Below, one piece after another: positions 8,634 to 14,779 of a DNA stretch of 64,000 bases. Each line of letters begins with the position of its first letter. Positions within the stretch are counted from its first letter, which is position 1. The stretch lies in contig JAVBLJ010000020.1 of NCBI GenBank assembly GCA_031553615.1, forward strand, positions 1 through 64,000, given 5' to 3'. This DNA is from WQXF01 sp031553615 (GTDB lineage: Bacteria > Bacillota > Clostridia > Christensenellales > Aristaeellaceae). The translations under genes and the position numbers were made by a program. The notes below the pieces were generated by a model. The model saw nothing but the letters and a program-made list of their open reading frames with translations. It did no database searches and was not told the DNA's origin.

Positions 8634-9152
8634 TCATATATGGGCGGCCGCCTCCTTTTTGCGCCGGCGGTACACACGCATGTACTCCCGCAGGTAAGCA
8701 CGGCGTTTCTCAGCCCGCTCGGGATCCTTGTTCCGGAGTGCGATCTGGTCCTTGTTAGCCTCGCGGTAATGGCGCCGCTGCTCGGCGATCTGGTCCTTGT
8801 TAGCCTCGCGGTAATGGCGCTGATACTCGGCGATCTGGTCCTTGTTAGCCTCGCGGTAATGGCGCTGATACTCGGCGATCTGGTCCTTGTTGGCCTCGTA
8901 GTACTGGCGCTGGTACTTTTTCGACCGCTTGCGGGCATGTGCGGTCTTGTGGTCCAAAGCATCAAGCGTGGCAAGCTCATCCAGATCAGCGTCCATATCT
9001 CGCTGCATGTACGCGTCCGCAAGCGCGGCGTTTAGGCCCTCGTCAAACTCGCGATCAACCTCCGCGTCAAACGCCAGCAACTCCTCGGCTTCGGCCTGGG
9101 TGTATCCGGCCGCCAGGTACTTAGACAGGGCGTCTGTTGCTACGGATTGCAT
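8634..9152 (-). CDS. Phage protein with 15-residue tandem repeats
   Basis: The 172-residue protein has an acidic N-terminal half (about residues 1-75) and a very basic C-terminal half. Between about 78 and 137 it holds four copies of a repeat like HYREANKDQIAEYQR, ending in an Arg/Lys-rich tail. The pattern predicts one long, highly charged helix, and proteins with such ANKDQIAEY repeats occur in Firmicute phages. The function is unknown; binding nucleic acid is a reasonable guess from charge. Start ATG 9152 follows GGAGG. It lies downstream of a small membrane protein and upstream of the SMC-like ATPase. Confidence 0.7.
   Translation of the reverse strand: MQSVATDALSKYLAAGYTQAEAEELLAFDAEVDREFDEGLNAALADAYMQRDMDADLDELATLDALDHKTAHARKRSKKYQRQYYEANKDQIAEYQRHYREANKDQIAEYQRHYREANKDQIAEQRRHYREANKDQIALRNKDPERAEKRRAYLREYMRVYRRRKKEAAAHI
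8741..8920. repeat. Four-copy 45-bp coding tandem repeat
   Basis: Units begin at 8741, 8786, 8831 and 8876 and are exactly in frame with the 15-residue protein repeat. The two middle units are nearly identical in DNA, which implies recent unit duplication; the outer ones have diverged. Confidence 0.9.
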
Positions 9153-9168
9153 GGCTCATACCTCCTCT

Positions 9169-9324
9169 CTACCACCCCAGCAGCGACTGGACCATCGGCA
9201 CGGTCACCCCGACGAGCCCGCACACGGTCAGCGCAAGCACGACGATCGATATCTGCATGGCCCGCATCCGGCGGTACAGGCTCCGCCACTCCCGGCGGCT
9301 GATCTTGGCGTATTCTGGTTGCAT
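9169..9324 (-). CDS. Small single-pass membrane protein
   Basis: A 51-residue frame starts at ATG 9324 with GAGGT upstream. The product, MQPEYAKISRREWRSLYRR onward, has a basic N-terminal segment followed by one hydrophobic stretch at about residues 24-46. This predicts one transmembrane helix with the basic end in the cytoplasm. It fits tightly between two operon genes, which supports it being real. The function is unknown. Confidence 0.6.
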   Translation of the reverse strand: MQPEYAKISRREWRSLYRRMRAMQISIVVLALTVCGLVGVTVPMVQSLLGW

Positions 9325-9333
9325 GGGAGTACC

Positions 9334-9546
9334 TCACTTCCATTTGGTCTTTTCCAGGGCTTCCATCACGTCCCATATGGCGTACATCTTTTTGTTTCCA
9401 ACCCGATGATGCGGCACGCTGTGCTCATCGAGAAAAACCGCCGCGTGCTGCCGCGAGCATCCAAGCCGCCGGGCGACCTCGGTCTGTGTCAGCATCCATT
9501 GCAGGTCGGGGTGCTTCGACAGCTGCTCCAGCGTGGCCATGTTCAT
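9334..9546 (-). CDS. Small helix-turn-helix protein
   Basis: The 70-residue protein contains LTQTEVARRLGCSRQHAAVFLDEHSVPHHRV, an excisionase/MerR-type winged helix pattern at about residues 19-50. Proteins of this kind act as excisionases or as small early regulators in phages. Start ATG 9546 follows AGGAAGGAG; a second ATG two codons later is also possible. The gene lies in the leftward early operon rather than next to the integrase, so an excisionase role is not assured. Confidence 0.65.
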   Translation of the reverse strand: MNMATLEQLSKHPDLQWMLTQTEVARRLGCSRQHAAVFLDEHSVPHHRVGNKKMYAIWDVMEALEKTKWK

Positions 9547-9568
9547 GGGCTACACTCCTTCCTGTTTT

Positions 9569-9793
9569 TCAAGCAGCCAGGTTGCGGTGTTGCGCTAATG
9601 CTGATTTGATCTGTACATAGTTCATACCCGCTTCAAGCAGCACCGCAATCCGATACTGCATCTCAGCTACGGCGTGGAGCCTATCGAAGGCTATGTGTAA
9701 TGAATAGTGTTGCAAACAATCGGAAGGTACCCCATCCGGTGCCCATATGCTTGGATGATATAGGAGCGAACGCATAAATGCAAAGCGCGTCAA
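9569..9793 (-). CDS. Hypothetical phage protein
   Basis: A 74-codon frame starts at TTG 9793 (or ATG 9775). The product is mostly alpha-helical by composition, with AVAEMQYRIAVLLEAGMNYVQIKSAL in the second half. There is no good ribosome site, so confidence in the start is low. It fills the space between the small helix-turn-helix gene and the next gene. No family is recognised. Confidence 0.4.
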   Translation of the reverse strand: MTRFAFMRSLLYHPSIWAPDGVPSDCLQHYSLHIAFDRLHAVAEMQYRIAVLLEAGMNYVQIKSALAQHRNLAA

Positions 9794-9888
9794 ATCCCGG
9801 TCCAGGCGATAATTTTCGGGGAAGCATGTTCGCCTAGGTTAATAGAAGTAAATAGCAACAATTGTTTTTTTGTGTATGTCTCCCAGTC

Positions 9889-10074
9889 TCACGATTTCTC
9901 GCGTTTTCGTCGTTTTAGACGTCCAATCCAAAATAAGGGATTCGATTTCCCCCCGTTTTTGACCGCTAACAGTATCCAGTCGCCTCCACCAAGGAGGATG
10001 TTGACGGCTGCTTCCGAGTCGGTACGGATGATCTGTTCGACTCTCGTCAAAATTTCCGTATTGCGCTGTCGCAC
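9889..10074 (-). CDS. Small hypothetical phage protein
   Basis: A 61-residue frame starts at GTG 10074 with a very strong GGGGGGAGG upstream. The ending, GGGDWILLAVKNGGKSNPLFWIGR, resembles a short beta domain seen in many small phage early proteins, where a conserved Gly and a terminal aromatic-hydrophobic pair recur. The function is unknown. The ribosome site is formed partly by the stem of the repeated terminator-like hairpin at 10087-10110, so the hairpin may affect translation. Confidence 0.55.
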   Translation of the reverse strand: MRQRNTEILTRVEQIIRTDSEAAVNILLGGGDWILLAVKNGGKSNPLFWIGRLKRRKREKS

Positions 10075-10086
10075 TTGCGTCCTCCC

Positions 10087-10144
10087 CCCTCCAGCAATGG
10101 AGGGCTTTTCCTGTTCGCTTGTCCGTTCTTGTCAGTTAGTGGTA
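10087..10144 (+). repeat. 58-bp direct repeat, copy 1, with hairpin
   Basis: This segment matches 11915-11972 at 57 of 58 positions. It begins with CCCTCC-AGCAAT-GGAGGG-CTTTT, a terminator-like hairpin in the plus direction, followed by about 35 bases of unknown role. Here it overlaps the 3' end of the Cro-like gene and adjoins the ribosome site of the gene starting at 10074. Confidence 0.85.
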
Positions 10145-10350
10145 TCATCTGGGGTGTCGGGCGCTGGTGCAAACAGCTCCCGATGCGAGAGGTTAAACAA
10201 ATCTTCGAGCTTGACGAGAACTTCATAGGATGGCCTGCGCTGGGCGGTTTCGATGTTCTTAAGCGCTCCTTTCGTTATGCCGATCCGCTTAGCGACATAC
10301 TCCTGCGTCCAACCGCGTTGTTGGCGCTCTTGTCGTATCACGAGGAACAT
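10132..10350 (-). CDS. Cro-like XRE regulator, first early gene
   Basis: The 72-residue protein is almost entirely one XRE helix-turn-helix domain, WTQEYVAKRIGITKGALKNIETAQRRPS. It is the first gene of the leftward early operon. Its start, ATG 10350, follows GGAGGGGAG. It diverges from the CI-like gene at 10443 with two palindromic operators between them, the arrangement of a Cro/CI switch. It probably binds these operators and shuts off the repressor side in lytic growth. Confidence 0.82.
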   Translation of the reverse strand: MFLVIRQERQQRGWTQEYVAKRIGITKGALKNIETAQRRPSYEVLVKLEDLFNLSHRELFAPAPDTPDDTTN

Positions 10351-10365
10351 CTCCCCTCCTTTCTC

Positions 10366-10394
10366 TTGACAATGGTGTTCTTTCAGAATACCTT
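10366..10394 (+). promoter_or_regulatory. Possible weak rightward promoter for the CI-like gene
   Basis: TTGACA at 10366-10371 is followed after 17 bases by TACCTT at 10389-10394. The -35 is perfect and the -10 is poor, as in repressor-maintenance promoters. Operator O1 covers most of the spacer. Confidence 0.45.
10375..10391. promoter_or_regulatory. Operator O1
   Basis: GTGTTCTTTCAGAATAC is a 17-base near-palindrome matching O2 at 16 of 17 positions. It lies just downstream of the expected start of the leftward transcript. Confidence 0.8.
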
Positions 10395-10401
10395 TGCCCT
10401 A

Positions 10402-10430
10402 ATTATAGTGTTCTTTAAGAATACTGTCAA
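10402..10430 (-). promoter_or_regulatory. Consensus leftward early promoter with operator O2
   Basis: On the minus strand TTGACA (10430-10425), a 17-base spacer and TATAAT (10407-10402) form a perfect sigma-A promoter. The entire spacer is the palindrome O2 (10408-10424), so repressor binding would directly block RNA polymerase. O1 and O2 are centred 33 bases apart, about three helical turns. Confidence 0.88.
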
Positions 10431-10442
10431 GGGGGTATTTTT

Positions 10443-10670
10443 ATGTTTTGTGAATGTACTTTTGCTGAAAGACTGTCGTTGCTTCGTAAGAAAAAGAAGA
10501 TTACGCTGTTGCAGTTGGCCGACGTATTATCCATCACAAAATCTGCGGTAGGGAACCTGGAACACGGGAGGAAAAAACCCAGTATTGACATTGCCTGCGC
10601 CCTCGCGGACTACTTTGACGTGTCCTTGGATTACCTGGTTGGTCGGTCAGATGAACCGAAGCGGCGATAA
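10443..10670 (+). CDS. CI-like XRE repressor
   Basis: The 75-residue protein has an XRE helix-turn-helix, TLLQLADVLSITKSAVGNLEHGRKKPS, and a C-terminal tail ending DYLVGRSDEPKRR. It lacks any peptidase or oligomerisation domain, so it is not a self-cleaving CI. Start ATG 10443 follows AAGGGGG. Its position opposite the leftward early operon makes it the likely lysogenic repressor for O1 and O2. The DUF6414 gene follows 40 bases later and is probably cotranscribed. Confidence 0.82.
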   Translation: MFCECTFAERLSLLRKKKKITLLQLADVLSITKSAVGNLEHGRKKPSIDIACALADYFDVSLDYLVGRSDEPKRR

Positions 10671-10710
10671 ATACCCCTCTCCAGTACAAAAGAAAAAAGA
10701 GGTGCTCAAA

Positions 10711-11604
10711 GTGAAGCAATTCCTTTATCTGGACACAGCCCACATAACATCCTACCTAGCGCAGCTTCGAGGCGGTCACCAAGTGCGTCACCAGACCAGC
10801 GTAATAGACAAAACGGATGAAACAACCACCGATCCGTCCGATACTGTACATTATGAAACCAGCGCAAGCCTCGGCGTCTCAAAAAGCTTTGTTGAAGGCA
10901 GCATTGGTTATGATCACCCCGGGTTAGCCACAGCATTTTCTCAGTCTTCATCCGCTGCTGAGATTGCCGAGTATGTTGTGCATGACGACATGTTTAATCA
11001 AATGTACTCGCACTTAGATGAATCAAACCTTTTGTGCGATACACCTGTCTTGGGAAAATATTGTGCCATTAGGGGGCGGTTTCGCTTCGTTGATGTTCCT
11101 TGGACTGTCAGCTACGTCGAGAGTTTTGAAACCTGGATGCATGAGGCGGGGCAGCCCTGGCCACCATCCGATGAAGCGGAACCCGCTAATAGGCAACAGC
11201 GGAGGCATCCTGATGCGGCAAACCCTCTGAAGAAAGGCAGCGTACTCCCCAAAGGCACGCAAAAGTTGATTTCACTTATTTCTGAAAGTTTGCCGTCAAG
11301 TATCTTTTTGTGCTCAGACCAACTATTAGCATTCATGAAAAAAGAGCATCTCCGCGAAAACAATGCGTCAATACTCCTCAAGACCCATTATGAACTTGTG
11401 CTTTTGGGATTCGTCAGCAGTATACACCAAACCGTCGATGCCGCTGACCTCGATTTTTTCCATAATAGCACTGCACTGCCACACTTTGTAATCGATATAC
11501 TGAAAAACTTTGGCGCGCCAGCATTTAACGGCATGCCGATCATAGATACAGTTGCAGTGTTTATCGATGAAGCCTCTTACGAGCATCCTCAATTCGCCGA
11601 CTAG
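10711..11604 (+). CDS. DUF6414-like protein beside the repressor
   Basis: The 297-residue product starts VKQFLYLDTAHITSYLAQLRGG, the N-terminal pattern of the DUF6414 family, whose function is unknown. I choose GTG 10711 because GAGGTG lies six bases upstream and the family motif begins there; a longer frame from 10585 overlaps the repressor. The middle (residues about 40-95) is rich in Thr, Asp and Ser. There is no signal peptide or transmembrane segment. Being downstream of the CI-like gene in the same direction, it should be expressed in the lysogen, which suggests a cargo role such as immunity. Confidence 0.65.
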   Translation: MKQFLYLDTAHITSYLAQLRGGHQVRHQTSVIDKTDETTTDPSDTVHYETSASLGVSKSFVEGSIGYDHPGLATAFSQSSSAAEIAEYVVHDDMFNQMYSHLDESNLLCDTPVLGKYCAIRGRFRFVDVPWTVSYVESFETWMHEAGQPWPPSDEAEPANRQQRRHPDAANPLKKGSVLPKGTQKLISLISESLPSSIFLCSDQLLAFMKKEHLRENNASILLKTHYELVLLGFVSSIHQTVDAADLDFFHNSTALPHFVIDILKNFGAPAFNGMPIIDTVAVFIDEASYEHPQFAD

Positions 11605-11737
11605 CCCGCGATTGTTCCGAACGATCGCTAAGTTTTTGGATTTTGTCCGAATCTACCTTAGCCATCGCTTGATCGTTTGCTTTTGAAAGCAGCGTTGACA
11701 TAACCGAGGTGATCAAGCGTTTGCCCTTGCTAATCAT
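11561..11737 (-). CDS. Small basic helical protein
   Basis: A 58-residue frame starts at ATG 11737 behind AAAGGAG. The product, MISKGKRLITSVMSTLLSKAN onward, is rich in Lys, Arg, Ser and Ala and probably helical. It has its own promoter-like TTGTTA-18-TATACT at 11796-11767. It converges with the DUF6414 gene and overlaps its last 44 bases, so the two transcripts are antisense to each other. The function is unknown. Confidence 0.5.
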   Translation of the reverse strand: MISKGKRLITSVMSTLLSKANDQAMAKVDSDKIQKLSDRSEQSRASRRIEDARKRLHR

Positions 11738-11766
11738 GTTTCTCGCTCCTTTCCCTTCTTGATCTT

Positions 11767-11796
11767 AGTATATACTAGAAAGACGAGAAATAACAA
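11767..11796 (-). promoter_or_regulatory. Promoter for the 58-residue gene
   Basis: On the minus strand TTGTTA, 18 bases, then TATACT. The -10 lies within the short palindrome AGTATATACT, which could also bind a regulator. Confidence 0.5.
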
Positions 11797-11914
11797 TGCT
11801 TTTTATCGGCCATCACACTTGCTTTCGGCGCGGAATGCGCTATTCGCTCAGTATTTGGCTATCGCGCGCGGGCGGACTATTCTATTGTTAAGGTTCGCAA
11901 CTAGCTTCCCCCCG

Positions 11915-11972
11915 CCCTCCAGCAATGGAGGGCTTTTCCTGTTCGCTTGTCCGTTCTTGTCAGTTGGTGGTA
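11915..11972 (+). repeat. 58-bp direct repeat, copy 2, with hairpin
   Basis: This is nearly identical to 10087-10144. Here the hairpin CCCTCC-AGCAAT-GGAGGG followed by CTTTTCC lies upstream of the zinc-ribbon gene and could end transcription entering from the left. The downstream part, ending at CAGTTGGTGGTA, leads into that gene's likely promoter region. Confidence 0.85.
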
Positions 11973-12005
11973 ATATATTGTCATAATTTGGCGGAGGTAG
12001 TTTTT

Positions 12006-12521
12006 ATGAAAACGTGCAAGGCCTGCGGCGAGCTCAACGGTGACACCCGGACTTCCTGTTGCAATTGCGGCGGCAGCCTCGGAAAGGCGGAGGGTGGGTA
12101 TCAAAAAATCTGCCTAAAGTGCAACTCGATCTACAGCAGTTCCGCGACCATCTGCGATGCTTGCCACATTCCCCTGGCTGTTCACGCGCCCAAGTCCGGG
12201 CAGAGCACAGGCTCATCTGTGGATAGTACCGATGGAGTATCTCGCGCGCTGGCGGCCGTCGGCAATATCCTCCTCTTTGCCTCTGTCGTTGCGGCCATCA
12301 CCGGATTTATCGTTTCCGGCAACGCTTTTGCGTACCAGGTGCAGGAGCGGCTCAGCTCGCCTCGCATGGCGTTCCACTTCTGGGCGGCGCTCGCGGGTGG
12401 CTTCGGGTCGCTCTTTACCGTCCTTGTTCCCGGCTTGGTGCTATGCGGCCTCAGCCGCCTCATTGACTATGCGCAGCAAACCAGCGAGCACTCCAAGGCT
12501 CTGTTTAACCGCAAGGATTAG
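12006..12521 (+). CDS. Zinc-ribbon membrane protein
   Basis: The 171-residue protein has two four-cysteine zinc ribbons in its first 60 residues: CKACGEL with CCNCGG, then CLKCNS with CDACH. Two hydrophobic segments follow, at about residues 83-108 and 124-148, so the ribbons are anchored to the membrane. Start ATG 12006 has GGAGGT seven bases upstream; a longer frame begins inside the repeat and lacks a ribosome site. It stands alone between the two repressor modules and ends at a terminator. It may be lysogenic cargo; no specific function can be assigned. Confidence 0.7.
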   Translation: MKTCKACGELNGDTRTSCCNCGGSLGKAEGGYQKICLKCNSIYSSSATICDACHIPLAVHAPKSGQSTGSSVDSTDGVSRALAAVGNILLFASVVAAITGFIVSGNAFAYQVQERLSSPRMAFHFWAALAGGFGSLFTVLVPGLVLCGLSRLIDYAQQTSEHSKALFNRKD

Positions 12522-12539
12522 TCTGTTCTTGCCCTGCCC

Positions 12540-12562
12540 GCCCTCCGCTGACGGAGGGCTTT
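12540..12562 (+). terminator. Terminator after the zinc-ribbon gene
   Basis: GCCCTCCG and CGGAGGGC pair around CTGA, followed by TTT. It separates converging genes and resembles the hairpin in the 58-bp repeats. Confidence 0.8.
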
Positions 12563-12570
12563 CTCAATAC

Positions 12571-12741
12571 TTACGCTGTCTCTTTGTTCTCCGTGCTCTC
12601 CTGCTCCGCTCGCAGGAGCAGCCCGTAGCCCAGCCCGGTCACAAACGATTTTTGCGGCTCCGGCAGCTGCTCGAACGCTCCGAGGGCCTGGCTCAAGTCA
12701 GTGTAGGTCGCGGGTTCGTGGGTCGCTTTGGCTCTTCGCAT
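12571..12741 (-). CDS. Small early-type protein divergent from repressor 2
   Basis: A 56-residue frame starts at ATG 12741 with a perfect AAGGAGGTGA. The product is MRRAKATHEPATYTDLSQALGAF onward, with a helical middle and acidic end. It has a consensus promoter overlapped by operators for the repressor at 12869, so it occupies the Cro position of the second switch, but it has no helix-turn-helix. Similar small proteins sit beside repressors in Clostridial prophages; the function is unknown. Confidence 0.65.
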   Translation of the reverse strand: MRRAKATHEPATYTDLSQALGAFEQLPEPQKSFVTGLGYGLLLRAEQESTENKETA

Positions 12742-12762
12742 GGTGTCACCTCCTTCACTAAA

Positions 12763-12848
12763 ATCTCTTTGCGATGCAATAATATCTCAAATTGTGCATA
12801 TTGTCAATAGTGAAATCATTGCAAAGAGATATTCTTTGTGTTATGCTA
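12763..12848. promoter_or_regulatory. Second divergent control region with two operators
   Basis: Inverted operator copies ATCTCTTTGCGATG (12763-12776) and CATTGCAAAGAGAT (12817-12830) match at 13 of 14 positions. Leftward promoter: TTGACA (12807-12802), 17 bases, TATTAT (12784-12779). Rightward promoter: TTGCAA (12820-12825), 17 bases, TATGCT (12843-12848). One operator touches the leftward start and the other overlaps the rightward -35 and spacer, so both promoters are open to repression. Confidence 0.82.
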
Positions 12849-12868
12849 TCGGCGAGGTGAAATTTGAA

Positions 12869-13240
12869 ATGATGACCATTGGTGAGCGAATTAAGGAAAC
12901 GCGCAAGGAGCTAGGTTTAAATCAGGCCCAATTTGGCGAAAGGATAGCACTTAAGCAAAACACCGTTGGACAAATCGAAAACGGAGTTCGGAGTGTCACA
13001 GAGAGAACAATTAAGTTAATCTGCCGTGAGTTCGGCGTTGACTACGAATGGCTCACAACGGGCGAAGGGGCTATGTTTGTAGATAATGCCGATGCCTTCG
13101 ATCTGCTTGTCGACAACCTCCTTTCCAGCGAAAAAGAAACGGCCAAGGCTGTTTTCAAAGCCTTGGCTCGTTTGGGCGGCGAAGAATGGAAAATCTTCAA
13201 GAAGATCGTTCTTGATATGGCGGAAGAGCTTCGGAAGTAG
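12869..13240 (+). CDS. XRE-family repressor 2
   Basis: The 123-residue protein has an N-terminal XRE helix-turn-helix, LNQAQFGERIALKQNTVGQIENG, then DYEWLTTGEGAMF, a pattern typical of Clostridial phage and ICE repressors. The rest is a charged helical tail without a peptidase domain. Start ATG 12869 follows GAGGTG; the open frame extends upstream into the promoter and is not used. It should bind the two operators at 12763-12830 and control the 56-residue gene and itself. Confidence 0.82.
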   Translation: MMTIGERIKETRKELGLNQAQFGERIALKQNTVGQIENGVRSVTERTIKLICREFGVDYEWLTTGEGAMFVDNADAFDLLVDNLLSSEKETAKAVFKALARLGGEEWKIFKKIVLDMAEELRK

Positions 13241-13352
13241 CCTGTTTGTTTTCGCCAATTTGCCGGATCAAGTGCAGCAAGGCCTGAAGGATTCGCACAT
13301 TCGATATCTTCCCCACTAGATCACAGATCATTTCTCGGTATGCTGTTATCAT
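13197..13352 (-). CDS. Small protein behind a LexA-type box
   Basis: A 51-residue frame starts at ATG 13352 after GGAGGGGG. The product, MITAYREMICDLVGKISNVRILQALLHLIRQI onward, is helical and ends polar. It converges on repressor 2 and overlaps its last 44 bases. Its promoter and a GAACATACGTTC box lie just upstream, so it is probably induced by DNA damage. An antirepressor or induction role is suggested by position only. Confidence 0.6.
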   Translation of the reverse strand: MITAYREMICDLVGKISNVRILQALLHLIRQIGENKQATSEALPPYQERSS

Positions 13353-13379
13353 GGCTTCCCCCTCCGACTGTTTGTTTAA

Positions 13380-13434
13380 GAACATACGTTCCCTTTTGTG
13401 CGATAATCATAGCACCGCACCGCCTCTTTTGCAA
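13380..13434 (-). promoter_or_regulatory. Promoter with LexA-type SOS box
   Basis: On the minus strand TTGCAA (13434-13429), 17 bases, TATGAT (13411-13406). The plus-strand sequence GAACATACGTTC at 13380-13391 fits the Gram-positive LexA core GAACRNRYGTTC exactly. It lies roughly +8 to +20 relative to the expected start, a suitable place for repression. Confidence 0.72.
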
Positions 13435-13596
13435 GTACCGCATATGGTGGTCGCGTTACGAGAACATACAATCCCCCTCCTTGTATCGGTGTACGAGGTG
13501 TTTTTTTACCCCTCTACCTATACAAGTCAAAAAAAGTGCAAAACCTTAACAACAAATTTGCTGGGAATTTGCGGAAGGACGAAAGGAGGTTGCGGC

Positions 13597-14727
13597 ATGC
13601 CAAAAAAACCAGCCGCTTCGGATGGCTCGCCTAAAAAATACACGTACGAGCGCGTAACGTTTTACCACAACGGAAAGCAGTATGAAACCTCCGGAAAAAC
13701 TTTGAAAGACGCCCACGCCAAAGCTGCACGCAAAAAACTCGCCTTGGAAACCGGAGAGATCGGCATAAGCGGCAATATGACCGTCGCTCGTTGGGCTGAA
13801 GAGTGGCTTGAAACCTACAAAGAGCACTCCGTGGGCGAAGGGCAGTATCGGAACTACAAATCACACATCTACAGCGTAATCATACCGGCCATCGGCGCAA
13901 AGAAGCTGCGAGACGTAAAGGATGTTGATCTGCAAAAAATCCTTAATTCCCGTGCGGGCACAAGTGGATCAGACTTATCTAAGCTTCGCATGACGCTCAA
14001 GGCGCTCTTTAAGCGGGCGCGCATCTCCCGCCTTATTGCATATGATCCCGCCGAAGAACTGGAACTTCCCACTGCAAAAAACGGTACCCACAGAAGCATC
14101 ACCGCCTCAGAGCGCGTCCATATCCTGCATCTCGCCGAGGCGCACCATGCGGGGCTGTGGATCAAGACGATGATGTACTGCGGTTTGCGCCCCGGAGAAA
14201 CCCGCGCACTAGATTGGCGGCATGTGGATTTGAAGAAAAAGCTCATTCGGATCCAGGTTGCTATGAAGGCTGGAACCCGTCAGATCGATACACCCAAAAC
14301 GCCCGCCGGGGTACGCGACATTCCCATCCCAGATTCGCTGTACGAGGCACTCCTCGCCGCGAAGAAGGGCCCCTTCGAACCCGTGTTTACAAAGCCGCTT
14401 TCCGGCAAAAGGCACGACGATAAAAGCATGCAGGCCATGTGGGGCAACTTCAAACGTGAATTAGACATTGCTATGGGTGCAAAGCTCTACCGCAACAAGA
14501 TCACGCTTAGTGTGGTCGCACCTGATCTGGTGCCTTACTGCTTGCGTCACACCTACGGCACTGATCTGCAAGACGCAGGCGTACCTATCAACATCGCAAA
14601 ATACCTTATGGGGCATTCTGACATATCCGTAACAGCCAATATATACACCCACGTCACAGAATCAGCAATCGCCGACGCAGCGAAGAAGATCAACACAGCG
14701 CAGAAGGGCAAGAAAAAGGCTCGATAA
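13597..14727 (+). CDS. Tyrosine integrase
   Basis: The 376-residue protein has an Arm-binding N-terminus, a SAM-like core-binding domain (MTVARWAEEWLETY onward, about residues 60-150) and a catalytic domain. Active-site elements are Arg in CGLRPGETRAL, the box II motif PYCLRHTYGT, LMGHSD, and the nucleophile Tyr in ANIYTHV. Box II has Tyr where many integrases have the first His; this variant is common in Clostridial integrases. Start ATG 13597 follows AAAGGAGG. It lies 53 bases from the tRNA-Arg remnant, which is its attachment site. Confidence 0.93.
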   Translation: MPKKPAASDGSPKKYTYERVTFYHNGKQYETSGKTLKDAHAKAARKKLALETGEIGISGNMTVARWAEEWLETYKEHSVGEGQYRNYKSHIYSVIIPAIGAKKLRDVKDVDLQKILNSRAGTSGSDLSKLRMTLKALFKRARISRLIAYDPAEELELPTAKNGTHRSITASERVHILHLAEAHHAGLWIKTMMYCGLRPGETRALDWRHVDLKKKLIRIQVAMKAGTRQIDTPKTPAGVRDIPIPDSLYEALLAAKKGPFEPVFTKPLSGKRHDDKSMQAMWGNFKRELDIAMGAKLYRNKITLSVVAPDLVPYCLRHTYGTDLQDAGVPINIAKYLMGHSDISVTANIYTHVTESAIADAAKKINTAQKGKKKAR

Positions 14728-14779
14728 TGAGAAACCAAATGGGAAATGTATAAAAATCGGCTTAATTCCACGGTTCTTG

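Noticed and set aside
8741..8920. CRISPR array
   Set aside because: The 45-bp units are contiguous with no spacers and encode an in-frame protein repeat.
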